A stretch of DNA of 64,000 nucleotides, from positions 7,665,001 through 7,729,000 of the forward strand of contig NZ_CP076543.1 of NCBI RefSeq assembly GCF_030440515.1, given 5' to 3'. Positions 57,243 through 64,000 of the stretch are shown here, piece by piece. The stretch is from Streptomyces xanthophaeus. GTDB taxonomy: Bacteria > Actinomycetota > Actinomycetes > Streptomycetales > Streptomycetaceae. Both the position numbers and the translations under genes were made by a program. Position 1 is the first letter of the stretch, and each line of letters begins with the position of its first letter. The notes under the pieces were generated by a model. That model was not told the origin of the DNA. It worked only from the letters and a program-made list of their open reading frames with translations, and searched no databases.

Positions 57243-57726
57243 GGGGCACCTCGGGGAGGTCGTGGCTGATCGTGTGGTCCTGGTGCAGCGGGGAGACGTA
57301 GCCGTCCTCGTGCGGCTGACGGACCGCGCCGCGGCGGAGCTTGTCCGCCATCCGCCAGACGGCCTCCGCCTTGTCACGGGCCTCACGGTTCGAGGTGCCG
57401 TACTCGCGGGACTTCTTGCCGAGCCACGCGACGATTTCCGCGTCACGGTTGGCGACGACGGTGCGGAGGTCGGTCTCCAGCTCGGCGATCCGGTCCCGGT
57501 CCCGCCGCACCTGCTCGGCCGCGTCGGACAGAGCCTCGTTCGTCGAGTGCCGCTCCGCCTCCAACTCGGCCACCCGGGCCGTCAGCCGGACCAGCTCGGC
57601 CTTGATCTCCGGCGTCAGGTGCTGCCCCGCCGAGGCGATCGCGAAGGCGATACCCATCGGGGACCGGCCGGTCGTCTGCGCGGCGAGGATCGTCTCGGCC
57701 AGCGCGTTGAGCGCGGTGGTGTTCAT
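57235..57726 (-). CDS. 163-aa coiled-coil early protein
   Basis: ALNALAETILAAQTTGRSPMGIAFAIASAGQHL then a coil (EIKAELVRLTARVAELEAERHSTNEALSDAAEQVRRDRDRIAELETDLRTVVAN) and EIVAWLGKKSREYGTSNREARDKAEAVWRMADKLRRGAV. Overlaps the next gene by 8 nt. Unknown. Confidence 0.63.
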   Translation of the reverse strand: MNTTALNALAETILAAQTTGRSPMGIAFAIASAGQHLTPEIKAELVRLTARVAELEAERHSTNEALSDAAEQVRRDRDRIAELETDLRTVVANRDAEIVAWLGKKSREYGTSNREARDKAEAVWRMADKLRRGAVRQPHEDGYVSPLHQDHTISHDLPEVPHV

Positions 57727-58172
57727 GCCGCACGCTCCGCCGGGCTCGTCGCCACCTGCTCCAGCAGCGCAACAGCCTCGTCCGTCGTCCGACCGGGCTC
57801 GTCGTTCCACTCGTCGACGTGCGCCTCCAGGCTGAACACGTCGCCGTAGTAGGGGCCGTCGCCGATCGCCAGAGCCAGGACGCCCATCGCGGTGTCAGCC
57901 AGCTGAGAGGAGCGGTGCGGGTTGCCAGAGACGACGCAGCGGATCGCGGCCACGATGTTCATCGGGCGCAGGCAGTGCGGGATGCACATCTCGCGGTCGA
58001 AGACGTCCGGCACGTAGTCGCCCTGCCACAGGCCTCGCTCGTTGAGGAGGCGGGCGGCGGCGAGGAGCGTGCCCTCGACGCTGGTGGGCGCGGCCGGCCG
58101 GACCGGCAGGGCCACGAGGACCGTACGGCGGGAGCCGGACGGGAGATCAGTGGGGCTAGGCTTGGGGATCAC
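57723..58172 (-). CDS. DUF6197-like protein
   Basis: 149 aa. EGTLLAAARLLNERGLWQGDYVPDVFDREMCIPHCLRPMNIVAAIRCVVSGNPHRSS ... EWNDEPGRTTDEAVALLEQVA. The -GLWQGDYVP- start and WNDxPGRTxDEVxALLxxA end match a Streptomyces family also common in prophages. Function unknown. Confidence 0.75.
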   Translation of the reverse strand: MIPKPSPTDLPSGSRRTVLVALPVRPAAPTSVEGTLLAAARLLNERGLWQGDYVPDVFDREMCIPHCLRPMNIVAAIRCVVSGNPHRSSQLADTAMGVLALAIGDGPYYGDVFSLEAHVDEWNDEPGRTTDEAVALLEQVATSPAERAA

Positions 58173-58255
58173 GGTGTACCTCTCTTGTCTGTTTGTGAGG
58201 TGTGCCGAGGGGCTTCACGGACCAGGCCCGGTCTGTGCGGCCCCGTTCTGTCTGG

Positions 58256-58432
58256 TCAGGCAGCGGCCGGCGTGGAGTCCGCGGGCGGTGTGCGTCGCTT
58301 GGCCGGGTTGGTGAGGATCGGCCGGAGAGCGGCGATCAGCTCGGCGTCCGGCGGGGGAGCGGCGGCCGCTTCGGCCTCAAGGCGGGCGACGGTCGCGGCG
58401 CCGAGGATGGCGATCCGCTCTTCGCGGGTCAT
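58256..58432 (-). CDS. 58-aa helical early protein
   Basis: MTREERIAILGAATVARLEA, then EAAAAPPPDAELIAALRPILTNPAKRRTPPADSTPAAA. ATG 58432 overlaps the Cro-like stop by 4 nt (ATGA), so it is the second gene of the early operon. Unknown. Confidence 0.6.
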   Translation of the reverse strand: MTREERIAILGAATVARLEAEAAAAPPPDAELIAALRPILTNPAKRRTPPADSTPAAA

Positions 58433-58644
58433 GCTGCGACCTCTTCGATGAGGTCGTCGGGCGTCATGCCGTATGCGCGGTCGAACATCAGCAGCGCTTT
58501 CAGGCCGGGCAGGGCCGTCCCGCGGAGCAGCTTGGACACAGTCGGCTCGGACAGGCCCGTTCGCCGGGCGATGGCGTAGCCGCTCCTGTCGCCCTTTTCC
58601 CGGGCCGCTTCGCGGAGGTTCTCGACGCGCAGTCGGTAGGACAT
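58429..58644 (-). CDS. Cro-like XRE regulator, first gene of the early operon
   Basis: 71 aa. SYRLRVENLREAAREKGDRSGYAIARRTGLSEPTVSKLLRGTALPGLKALLMFDRAYGMTPDDLI is a complete helix-turn-helix. Strong ribosome binding site (GGAGGTG). Divergent from the repressor at 58879 with a multi-site operator between. It should favour early lytic transcription. Confidence 0.88.
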   Translation of the reverse strand: MSYRLRVENLREAAREKGDRSGYAIARRTGLSEPTVSKLLRGTALPGLKALLMFDRAYGMTPDDLIEEVAA

Positions 58645-58878
58645 GACACCTCCTTCCTTGCTGGTGAGGTAGCTTTCCTTGCTCGGTAGCTAGAACGATA
58701 GACCGCTTCTAGCTTGCGCGCAAGCAAGCTTGCGTGAAGGAAAGGTAATTCTTTGCGTCCGCACACCAGTTCGAAAGCAGGTCTGGCCTGCGATATGGTT
58801 CGACAGTGGCTTGACCTGCATACTTGCTTCCGAGCAAGCATGCTGCGTCATGCTGCCTAGGCAGCTAGCCTCCAAGAC
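58645..58878. promoter_or_regulatory. Immunity operator/promoter region
   Basis: At least seven CTTGC or GCAAG half-sites: 58657, 58678, 58713, 58720, 58724, 58729, 58823 and 58834 starts. Three pair as palindromes, cttgcgcgcaag (58713-58724), gcaagcttgc (58724-58733) and cttgcttccgagcaag (58823-58838). The leftward promoter is likely TTGCGC (58723-58718), 17 bp, TATCGT (58700-58695) on the minus strand, so the first two palindromes cover its -35. Confidence 0.75.
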
Positions 58879-59331
58879 ATGCGGAGTGAAGAGACGGTGC
58901 GAGAGCGGTTCGGCAGGCTCATCGCCGACGCCGCCCGTCAAACGGGCAGGTACGACATCGACGGCAGAGGCGGCAAGGCCGCACTGGCCCGAGCCACCGG
59001 CATGGCCGAGAGCGCAGTCGGGAGGATGCTCCGAGGTGAGAGCCTCCCCGATGCCCGCTTCTTCGAGCCCATCGCCAAGGCAGTAGACATCGACGTCCGG
59101 GTCCTTCTGATCGAAGCCGGGATCGTGTCCCCTGAGTCCCTCGCAACCCCCTCCCAAACCGGGGCACCAGGGGTAGGCTCGGATTCAATTACCCTCGACG
59201 AAGCGGCAAATGCCCTCGGCATTTTCAGCCCCATCGGGCGTGAGATGTTCGCGGCGGCGGTAGAACGCCTCCAGCGGACAGAACGCGCCAGCGAATCGGA
59301 CGACGGCGGGGGTACCGCAGCACAGGCATGA
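58879..59331 (+). CDS. Phage repressor (immunity) with N-terminal HTH
   Basis: 150 aa. TGRYDIDGRGGKAALARATGMAESAVGRMLRGESLPDARFFEPIAKAVDIDVRVLLIEAGI is the DNA-binding half. A shorter C-terminal part (ITLDEAANALGIFSPIGREMFAAAVERLQR) replaces the usual LexA-like autocleavage domain. No Shine-Dalgarno is visible; a -10-like TAGCCT at 58866-58871 lies 7 nt before ATG, which suggests a leaderless message as for lambda cI. Operators lie upstream. Confidence 0.82.
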   Translation: MRSEETVRERFGRLIADAARQTGRYDIDGRGGKAALARATGMAESAVGRMLRGESLPDARFFEPIAKAVDIDVRVLLIEAGIVSPESLATPSQTGAPGVGSDSITLDEAANALGIFSPIGREMFAAAVERLQRTERASESDDGGGTAAQA

Positions 59332-59930
59332 CGGGGGTACAGGTGGAACAGACAATCACCCGGGCAAGACTGGCCGCCGTCGCAGCCGGAGCCGTCATGA
59401 CGTTCTCCTCAGGGATCGTCGCCTACGGCATCGTCGAGCACAGCATGGAAGCCAGCGTCGGCGGTGGCCTGGCCGGCCTGGCCGCCTCCGCCATGCTCAC
59501 CCTGGCCAAAGTCCGCGCCTGGACCGTTGACACCACCGAAGAGCGCCGGCAACTCGAAGAAGCCAAGCGGCAGGCCCACGACACACACACCCGCTACGTC
59601 GCCGCCGAAGGCGCCCTTGAAGGCGAGCACCGGCGCCGCGTACGTGACCTCGAAGGCGAGCGCGCCGCCCTTCTTCGTCAGGTTGAGGCCGCAAAGGCCG
59701 ACCTCGACGACCGCTACGAGGCGCAGCGCGAGGCCCTCATCATCGAGAGCATGCAGACCGGCATCAAGCTCTATCTGGCCGGACTTCTCAATGCCCCGGC
59801 GACCGCCCCCGAGGCGAAGATCATGCCGTTCCCGGGGCAACAGCAGCAGGCCGCCCGCGCCCGGGCTACCGGTCACCCGGCAGATCAGGCGCCGGAGGCA
59901 GCACGCGACCGCGAGGTCGGTCGCCCATGA
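59328..59930 (+). CDS. Membrane coiled-coil protein co-expressed with the repressor
   Basis: 200 aa; ATGA overlap with the repressor. Two membrane helices (LAAVAAGAVMTFSSGIVAYGIV and VGGGLAGLAASAMLTLA) precede a coiled coil (DTTEERRQLEEAKRQAHDTHTRYVAAEGALEGEHRRRVRDLEGERAALLRQVEAAKADLDDRYEAQREAL). Transcribed with the repressor, hence in the lysogen. A superinfection-exclusion factor is a reasonable guess. The 3' end overlaps the convergent integrase by 65 bp. Confidence 0.75.
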   Translation: MTGVQVEQTITRARLAAVAAGAVMTFSSGIVAYGIVEHSMEASVGGGLAGLAASAMLTLAKVRAWTVDTTEERRQLEEAKRQAHDTHTRYVAAEGALEGEHRRRVRDLEGERAALLRQVEAAKADLDDRYEAQREALIIESMQTGIKLYLAGLLNAPATAPEAKIMPFPGQQQQAARARATGHPADQAPEAARDREVGRP

Positions 59931-61419
59931 ATCCCGGCTGACCCCTGTACGACAGGGTGATTCTCCCCGGCTCCAGACTGCGGACCCCAGGCCGAGATGC
60001 CCTGAACAGACGCGGCGTCACCACCAGCCGCAACACCATGCGCTGCTGATCCAGCTCCAGGTCTTCCCACACCGAGCCAGCCCGCGAGTTGCCTACGAGC
60101 TCCCGCAGAAGATCAGGCAGCTCTGCCGGCGGCCGCGCAGTCTTCTGCGCCTCCTCGATCATCGGCAGGAGCCTGGCCTCCATCGCGGCCAGCGATGCCA
60201 CTGACAGCACCGGCGTCCCGTCCGGCTTGAATGTCGTCGTCATAGCCCGGGCCTCGTCCAGCTGGGCCTGCAACCGGCCGAGCTGCGCCTGAGCTTGCTC
60301 CCGAGACGCGTCCGGCTTGACGCTCAGGAACGCCTTCTCCGCTGCCGACGACGACAGGAACCCGAGGACGCCCGACTCCACCGCGGCGACGGCCATGCGC
60401 TCCTGCACGGTGGTGTGGTAGTCCGCACTGCACCGGATTGAGGGGATCCTGTTGTTCGTCCAGAACTCGCACCGAGGCTCAGACGCGGTCGCGCGCAGCT
60501 CGGGATGCTCGCCACAGAGCATGATGCCGCTCAGCAGATGCGTGCGCTCAGGCCCAGGGCTGGTCTGCCGGTCCGGGGCGGCAAGTACCGCCTGCACCTT
60601 GTAGAAATCGGCAGGGGACACCAGGGCGGGCCAGGTCGCCTCGGCGTGGTCCTTGCCCTGGAACACGCGGCGCCCCATGTATCCGGGGTTCGTCAGCATC
60701 CTGCGGATGTAGGTCCGGGTGATGGGTTTGCCGTGCTGGGTGAGGGTTCGGCGGGATGCCATCTCGCGTTCGATGGCCAGGATTGATCTGCCGGAGAGCG
60801 CCATCTCCCAGATCGCGGTAACAACCGTCGCGCGTTCAGGGTGGATCACCTGGTCGATCAGCTCGCCCGAATCCGGGTCGTAGCGTCGCTTGTACCCGTC
60901 CAACACGGGACCGTGCGGCCGGCCGCGCTCTGCGTTCAACCGGACGGTGCGCATGTTGCGGTCCCGGATCGCCTCGCCTTCGCTCTCGGCCTGCAGAGCG
61001 TCCTGGGCGGTGGCACGACGGTCCTCGCTCTTGCTCAGGTCGTAGATCTGCCCGTTGTAGCAGAGCAGGACCCCGGCCTCCTCACAGGCCTTCCGGATCC
61101 GTACGTACACCTCAAGGTCGCGGTAGTAGCGCGAGGCCTCGTATGCGACGACGAGGCGGACCTTCCGGGCACGGATGCCGTCGAGCATCTCCTCGAAGTC
61201 ATCGCGGCGCTTCCTCGCATGCCGGGTCGCAGAGATGCCGGTGTCCTTGAAGATGCCCGCGACGGGCCACGTGAACTGATCAGCGAGAGACTGGCCTTCG
61301 TGCAGTTGGTCGCCGACGGAGCGGCCCTTTTTCTTCGGGTCGCGCGAGTTGCGGCCGTAGAGGTAGCAGGGGAACGGGCCCTGGTAGATGAGGTGCAGGT
61401 ACTCCGGTGCGATGGGCAT
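59866..61419 (-). CDS. Large serine integrase
   Basis: 517 aa. Catalytic N-terminal domain: YLYGRNSRDPKKKGRSVGDQ with Ser25, then DTGISATRHARKRRDDFEEMLDGI and VVAYEASRYYRD, the Arg-bearing motifs. Recombinase domain about 200-300 (LDGYKRRYDPDSGELI ... NPGYMGRRVF). The zinc ribbon has CGEHPELRA ... CEFW... CSADYHTT, and a coiled coil (ASREQAQAQLGRLQAQLDEARAM) follows. It starts 43 bp inside the right attachment site. Confidence 0.95.
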   Translation of the reverse strand: MPIAPEYLHLIYQGPFPCYLYGRNSRDPKKKGRSVGDQLHEGQSLADQFTWPVAGIFKDTGISATRHARKRRDDFEEMLDGIRARKVRLVVAYEASRYYRDLEVYVRIRKACEEAGVLLCYNGQIYDLSKSEDRRATAQDALQAESEGEAIRDRNMRTVRLNAERGRPHGPVLDGYKRRYDPDSGELIDQVIHPERATVVTAIWEMALSGRSILAIEREMASRRTLTQHGKPITRTYIRRMLTNPGYMGRRVFQGKDHAEATWPALVSPADFYKVQAVLAAPDRQTSPGPERTHLLSGIMLCGEHPELRATASEPRCEFWTNNRIPSIRCSADYHTTVQERMAVAAVESGVLGFLSSSAAEKAFLSVKPDASREQAQAQLGRLQAQLDEARAMTTTFKPDGTPVLSVASLAAMEARLLPMIEEAQKTARPPAELPDLLRELVGNSRAGSVWEDLELDQQRMVLRLVVTPRLFRASRPGVRSLEPGRITLSYRGQPGFMGDRPRGRVLPPAPDLPGDR

Positions 61420-61427
61420 GCTTGAGC

Positions 61428-61883
61428 CTAGCCCCAGCTATGTGGAGTTGTAACTCTTTCCAAGGAGAACGGCCAGGGGTACCACTGGAACGTGTTCAGC
61501 AGCCCGGTGAACAGCTGGAAGAGCGCGGCGGCGACGAGCACGGCCACCGAGAGTCGTTCCAGCGCGTGCCGCACGGACCGTACCGGCGGCCACGCGAAGA
61601 GCCGCGGGTAGACCGTCCACAGCTTGGCGAGCAGCAGCGGGATCGCGGCGACGCCCGAGGCCACGTGCAGGCCCTGGGTGAGCCGGTAGCCCCAGTACGG
61701 GCGGCTCGGCAGCCGGTCGGCGAGCCAGGCCGGCGGGTGCTGGAGGAAGTGGCTGAGCACACCGGTGGCGAAACATACGGCGATGGCGAGCCCGAGCAGG
61801 CGGCCGATCACCGTCGCGGTGCGGGCGTCGTGCAGCCGCGCCGTGAAGGTGATCGGCGAGCCCGGGGGCGGAGTGAGGCGCAT
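61428..61883 (-). pseudogene. Molybdopterin-dependent oxidoreductase, 5' fragment (membrane half) split by prophage
   Basis: The first 140 codons (61883-61464) encode a cytochrome b561/ferric-reductase-like membrane module: ATVIGRLLGLAIAVCFATGVLSH, WGYRLTQGLHVASGVAAIPLLLAKL and SVAVLVAAALFQLFTGLLNT, with His residues for haem (SHFLQH, GLHVASG). The frame then reads 12 phage codons to a stop at 61428, 8 nt before the integrase ATG. The catalytic half is at 5748-6470. Confidence 0.92.
61438..61487. other. Right prophage attachment site
   Basis: Phage arm 61438-61461 is followed by AA (61462-61463) and the host half from 61464. The arm begins ctatgtgga and ends tttcc, both matching the inverted left arm. 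Confidence 0.9.
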
Positions 61884-61995
61884 GAGCCCATGACACCCCG
61901 CCGAAGCCCCGGTGGGCGGGTTGAACACCTTACGGAATGCGGACGTGCGGGGCGCCGGACGACACTTGCGGACCCGTTGCTGGAACGCTGCGGGG

Positions 61996-63444
61996 GTGAA
62001 ACCGCGCACCGTCCCGACCGTCCCTCCCCTCCTGGCCGCCCTCGCGGCCCTCGCCGCCCTGACCGCCGTCCTCGTCCTCACCATCCGCCACGACGGCTAC
62101 TTCACCGACGCCGCGGGTCTGTTCCTCCGGTACGCGGCCTGCTGGGCGCTGTTCGCCCTCGCCCTGCTCGCCCTGCGCCGGGTTCCGGCCGCCCGCGCCC
62201 GGCCCCTGCTCCTCGCCGGGGCCCTCGCCGTCGCCGCGACCGGGCTGGTGGCGCCGCCCCGGACCAGCACCGACTCCTACCGCTACGCCTGGGACGGGCG
62301 GGTCCAGTCGGCCGGCATCTCCCCGTACGACCATGCCCCGCAGGACCCGGGACCGGCCCGGCTGCGCGACCCCTGGCTCTTCCCCACGGGCGCCGCCTGC
62401 GCGGGCCCGGACCGCGCCCCGATTCCCGGCGGCGGCCCCGTCCCGCACTGCACCCGCATCAACCGGCCCGCCGTGCACACCATCTACCCGCCCGTCGCCG
62501 AGGCGTACTTCCTGGCGGTCGACCGGCTCTCCCCGCACGGAGCCCGGCACAAGCCGCTCCAGACCGGAGCCGGCCTCCTCTCCCTCGGCGTGACGGGCGC
62601 GCTGCTGCTGATCCTGCGCCGCCGGGGCCAGGACCTGCGCCGCGCCGCGTACTGGGCCTGGTGTCCCGCCGTACCGATCGAAGCCGTGAACAACGCGCAC
62701 GTGGACGTACTGGGCGTGCTGCTCGCCGTGACCGGCCTCGGTCTCGTCGCGGAGCGCGGCCTTCGCCGCCGGGCAGCGGGAGGCCTCGTCCTCGGCGCCG
62801 CCGTCGCCACCAAACTCATGCCCGCCGTCGTCCTGCCCGGCGCGCTGTCGGGGGTGCGCCGGGTCCGCGACGCGGCCGCCGTCCTGGCCCCCGCCGCTGC
62901 CTTCACCCTGCTCGCCTACCTGCCCTACGTCCTCCTCTCGCACGGCTCCGTCCTCGGCTACCTCGGCGGCTACGTGGACGAGGAGGGCTACGACGACCCC
63001 TCCGCCGGCTCCCGCTACGCCCTGCTCCGCCTCGTCCTGCCCGACAGCTGGGCGCTGCCGGTGCTCCTCGCCGCCATGGCCGGCGTGTCCCTGTACGTGA
63101 TGTGGCGCGGCGACCCCCGGCGCCCGTGGAGCGGCGCCCTCCTGGTCACCGGGTGGGCGTTCGCGCTCCTGACTCCCGGCTACTCCTGGTACGCCCTGCT
63201 CCTGATCGCCCTCGTGGCTCTGGACGGCCGCTGGGAATGGCTCGGCATCGCCCTCGCGGGCGCGGCCGTCTACCTCCTCGCACCGGTCCTCGGCCACCCG
63301 CCGGCGCTGAGCGCGACCGCGTACGGCGCCGCGGTCCTCGTCGTCCTGGTGGCCCCGGCGGTCCGCCGGCGCCGCGGATCAGGCCGGGCCCGGCCTGATC
63401 GTGGGCCGGCCGGCCGGCGCCACGAGCGGGTCAGGAACTCGTGA
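61996..63444 (+). CDS. GT87-type (DUF2029) membrane glycosyltransferase
   Basis: 482 aa; GTG 61996 preceded by a GCGGGGG run. About ten membrane helices. Early luminal acidic motif RTSTDSYRYAWDGRVQSAGISPYD, then PAVHTIYPPVAEAYFLAVD, as in polyprenyl-phosphate-mannose-dependent transferases, and LVLGAAVATKLMPAVVLPGAL with the family Lys. The last 30 residues are Arg-rich and cytoplasmic. It is divergent from the oxidoreductase and probably elongates a mannan or lipoglycan. Confidence 0.87.
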   Translation: MKPRTVPTVPPLLAALAALAALTAVLVLTIRHDGYFTDAAGLFLRYAACWALFALALLALRRVPAARARPLLLAGALAVAATGLVAPPRTSTDSYRYAWDGRVQSAGISPYDHAPQDPGPARLRDPWLFPTGAACAGPDRAPIPGGGPVPHCTRINRPAVHTIYPPVAEAYFLAVDRLSPHGARHKPLQTGAGLLSLGVTGALLLILRRRGQDLRRAAYWAWCPAVPIEAVNNAHVDVLGVLLAVTGLGLVAERGLRRRAAGGLVLGAAVATKLMPAVVLPGALSGVRRVRDAAAVLAPAAAFTLLAYLPYVLLSHGSVLGYLGGYVDEEGYDDPSAGSRYALLRLVLPDSWALPVLLAAMAGVSLYVMWRGDPRRPWSGALLVTGWAFALLTPGYSWYALLLIALVALDGRWEWLGIALAGAAVYLLAPVLGHPPALSATAYGAAVLVVLVAPAVRRRRGSGRARPDRGPAGRRHERVRNS

Positions 63445-64000
63445 GGACGACGAGCTGCTGCGTCGCACGGGTCATCGCGACATAGCGGTCGACCGCTCCT
63501 TCGATCCCCGTACCGAAGGTCTGCGGGTCGACGAGGACCACGAGGTCGAACTCCAGCCCCTTCGACAGCCCGGGGGTCAGCGACCGGACCCGGGAGGTCT
63601 CCCGGAAGGCGCCGGCCCCGATGCCGTCGGCGCCGATGACACAGGCGACCCCGTCGGCGTGCGCGTCCAGCCAGGCGTCGAGGACCGAGTCCAGCTCCGC
63701 GACGGATCCGTGCACGACGGGGACGCCGCTGCTGCGGACGGAGGCCGGCACGTTGGCGTCCGGGAGCGCTTCCCGGATGGCCGGCTCCGCCAACGCCATG
63801 ACCTCCTCGGGCGTCCGGTAGTTGATGCTCAGGGAGGCCACGTCGATCCGGTCGAACCCGATCCGCTCCAGCCGCTCCCGCCACGACTCCGTGAACCCCT
63901 GCCGGGCCTGGGCGCGGTCCCCGACGATGGTGAAGCTGCGCGACGGGCAGCGCAGCAGCAGCATCTGCCACTCCGCGTCGGTCAGTTCCTGAGCCTCGTC
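63431..64000 (-). CDS. HelD/HelR-like UvrD-family helicase, 3' part
   Basis: The frame runs off the window, with DEAQELTDAEWQMLLLRCPSRSFTIVGDRAQARQGF at its visible start: the Walker B-like DEAQ, then motif III (VGDRAQ). SINYRTPEEVMALAE (motif IV), SKGLEFDLVVLVDP (motif V) and YVAMTRATQQLVVL (motif VI) follow. These match the actinobacterial HelD/HelR group that removes RNA polymerase from DNA and helps rifampicin tolerance. It overlaps the convergent glycosyltransferase by 14 bp. Confidence 0.87.
   Translation of the reverse strand, partial: DEAQELTDAEWQMLLLRCPSRSFTIVGDRAQARQGFTESWRERLERIGFDRIDVASLSINYRTPEEVMALAEPAIREALPDANVPASVRSSGVPVVHGSVAELDSVLDAWLDAHADGVACVIGADGIGAGAFRETSRVRSLTPGLSKGLEFDLVVLVDPQTFGTGIEGAVDRYVAMTRATQQLVVLTSS

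Larger units (their letters stand above)
6469..61463. mobile_element. Complete siphovirus-like prophage, about 54,993 bp
   Basis: Boundaries follow from the 5-bp direct repeat AAGGA at 6469-6473 and 61462-61466, the exact in-frame repair of the split host gene, and the position of a serine integrase 43 bp inside the right boundary. The content is a full phage genome: immunity, recombination, packaging, capsid, tail, lysis and fibre modules, with no obvious broken structural gene. Most genes run on the minus strand. Confidence 0.95.

Noticed and set aside
58713..58838. CTTGC/GCAAG repeats as a CRISPR-like or origin repeat array
   Set aside because: Half-sites are only 5 nt, spacing is irregular, and they lie between divergent regulators, so operators are the better reading.
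61912..61995. Upstream in-frame ATG for the GT87 gene at 61912
   Set aside because: The extra 28 residues are not membrane-like and the GTG at 61996 lies just before the first membrane helix with a purine-rich leader.

Overview
The window is about 74% GC Streptomyces-type chromosome carrying one complete integrated prophage. Two chromosomal flanks (about 1-6468 and 61464-64000) surround a siphovirus-like prophage of about 55.0 kb (6469-61463). Ends can be placed to the base. A minus-strand molybdopterin oxidoreductase gene is cut in two, 61883-61464 and 6470-5748. Joining the pieces across a 5-bp core (AAGGA, at 6469-6473 and 61462-61466) restores one 1143-nt frame of 380 codons plus stop. 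Rejoining the phage ends gives an attP in which two 24-nt arms, matching at 19 of 24 positions as inverted repeats, flank a central AA. A large serine integrase starts 43 bp inside the right end.

Left flank: 3' end of a LysR regulator, an orphan 77-aa peptide gene, a 160-bp MITE-like element, an OmpR/histidine kinase pair, a translationally overlapped trio (GT2 glycosyltransferase, DUF2064 protein, SAM methyltransferase), and a minus-strand membrane protein plus the 3' part of the split oxidoreductase. Right flank: 5' part of the oxidoreductase, a GT87-type membrane glycosyltransferase, and the 3' part of a HelD/HelR-like helicase.

Prophage, read in the direction of most transcription (right to left): integrase; divergent immunity region (leaderless-looking repressor plus membrane coiled-coil protein on +, Cro-like gene on -) with an operator array of CTTGC/GCAAG half-sites; early region 58.4-41 kb with many small genes joined by 1-4 nt overlaps, including a recombination set (YqaJ exonuclease, ERF annealing protein, DnaQ-like exonuclease, RusA, DnaB-N/RepA-like ATPase), two WhiB proteins and HNH-like nucleases; a + strand island 39.4-40.7 kb behind twin 16/14-bp palindromic operators; membrane proteins 36-38 kb; a terminator-flanked lipoprotein; a GIY-YIG protein beside the terminase; late genes 33.8-10.2 kb (terminase, portal, head morphogenesis, scaffold, capsid, head accessory proteins, connectors, tail tube, frameshifted chaperones, tape measure, minor tail proteins, amidase, holin, large fibre). 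The leftmost 3.7 kb (6.5-10.2 kb) is an accessory cassette: two XRE-type regulators, a GRDP-like protein, a degenerate pterin-carbinolamine dehydratase and several small proteins of unknown role.

No tRNA, rRNA or CRISPR array was seen, and no stretch above 300 bp lacks a gene. Late genes appear intact, so the prophage may be inducible. Family names come from recognised motifs, not from a database search.
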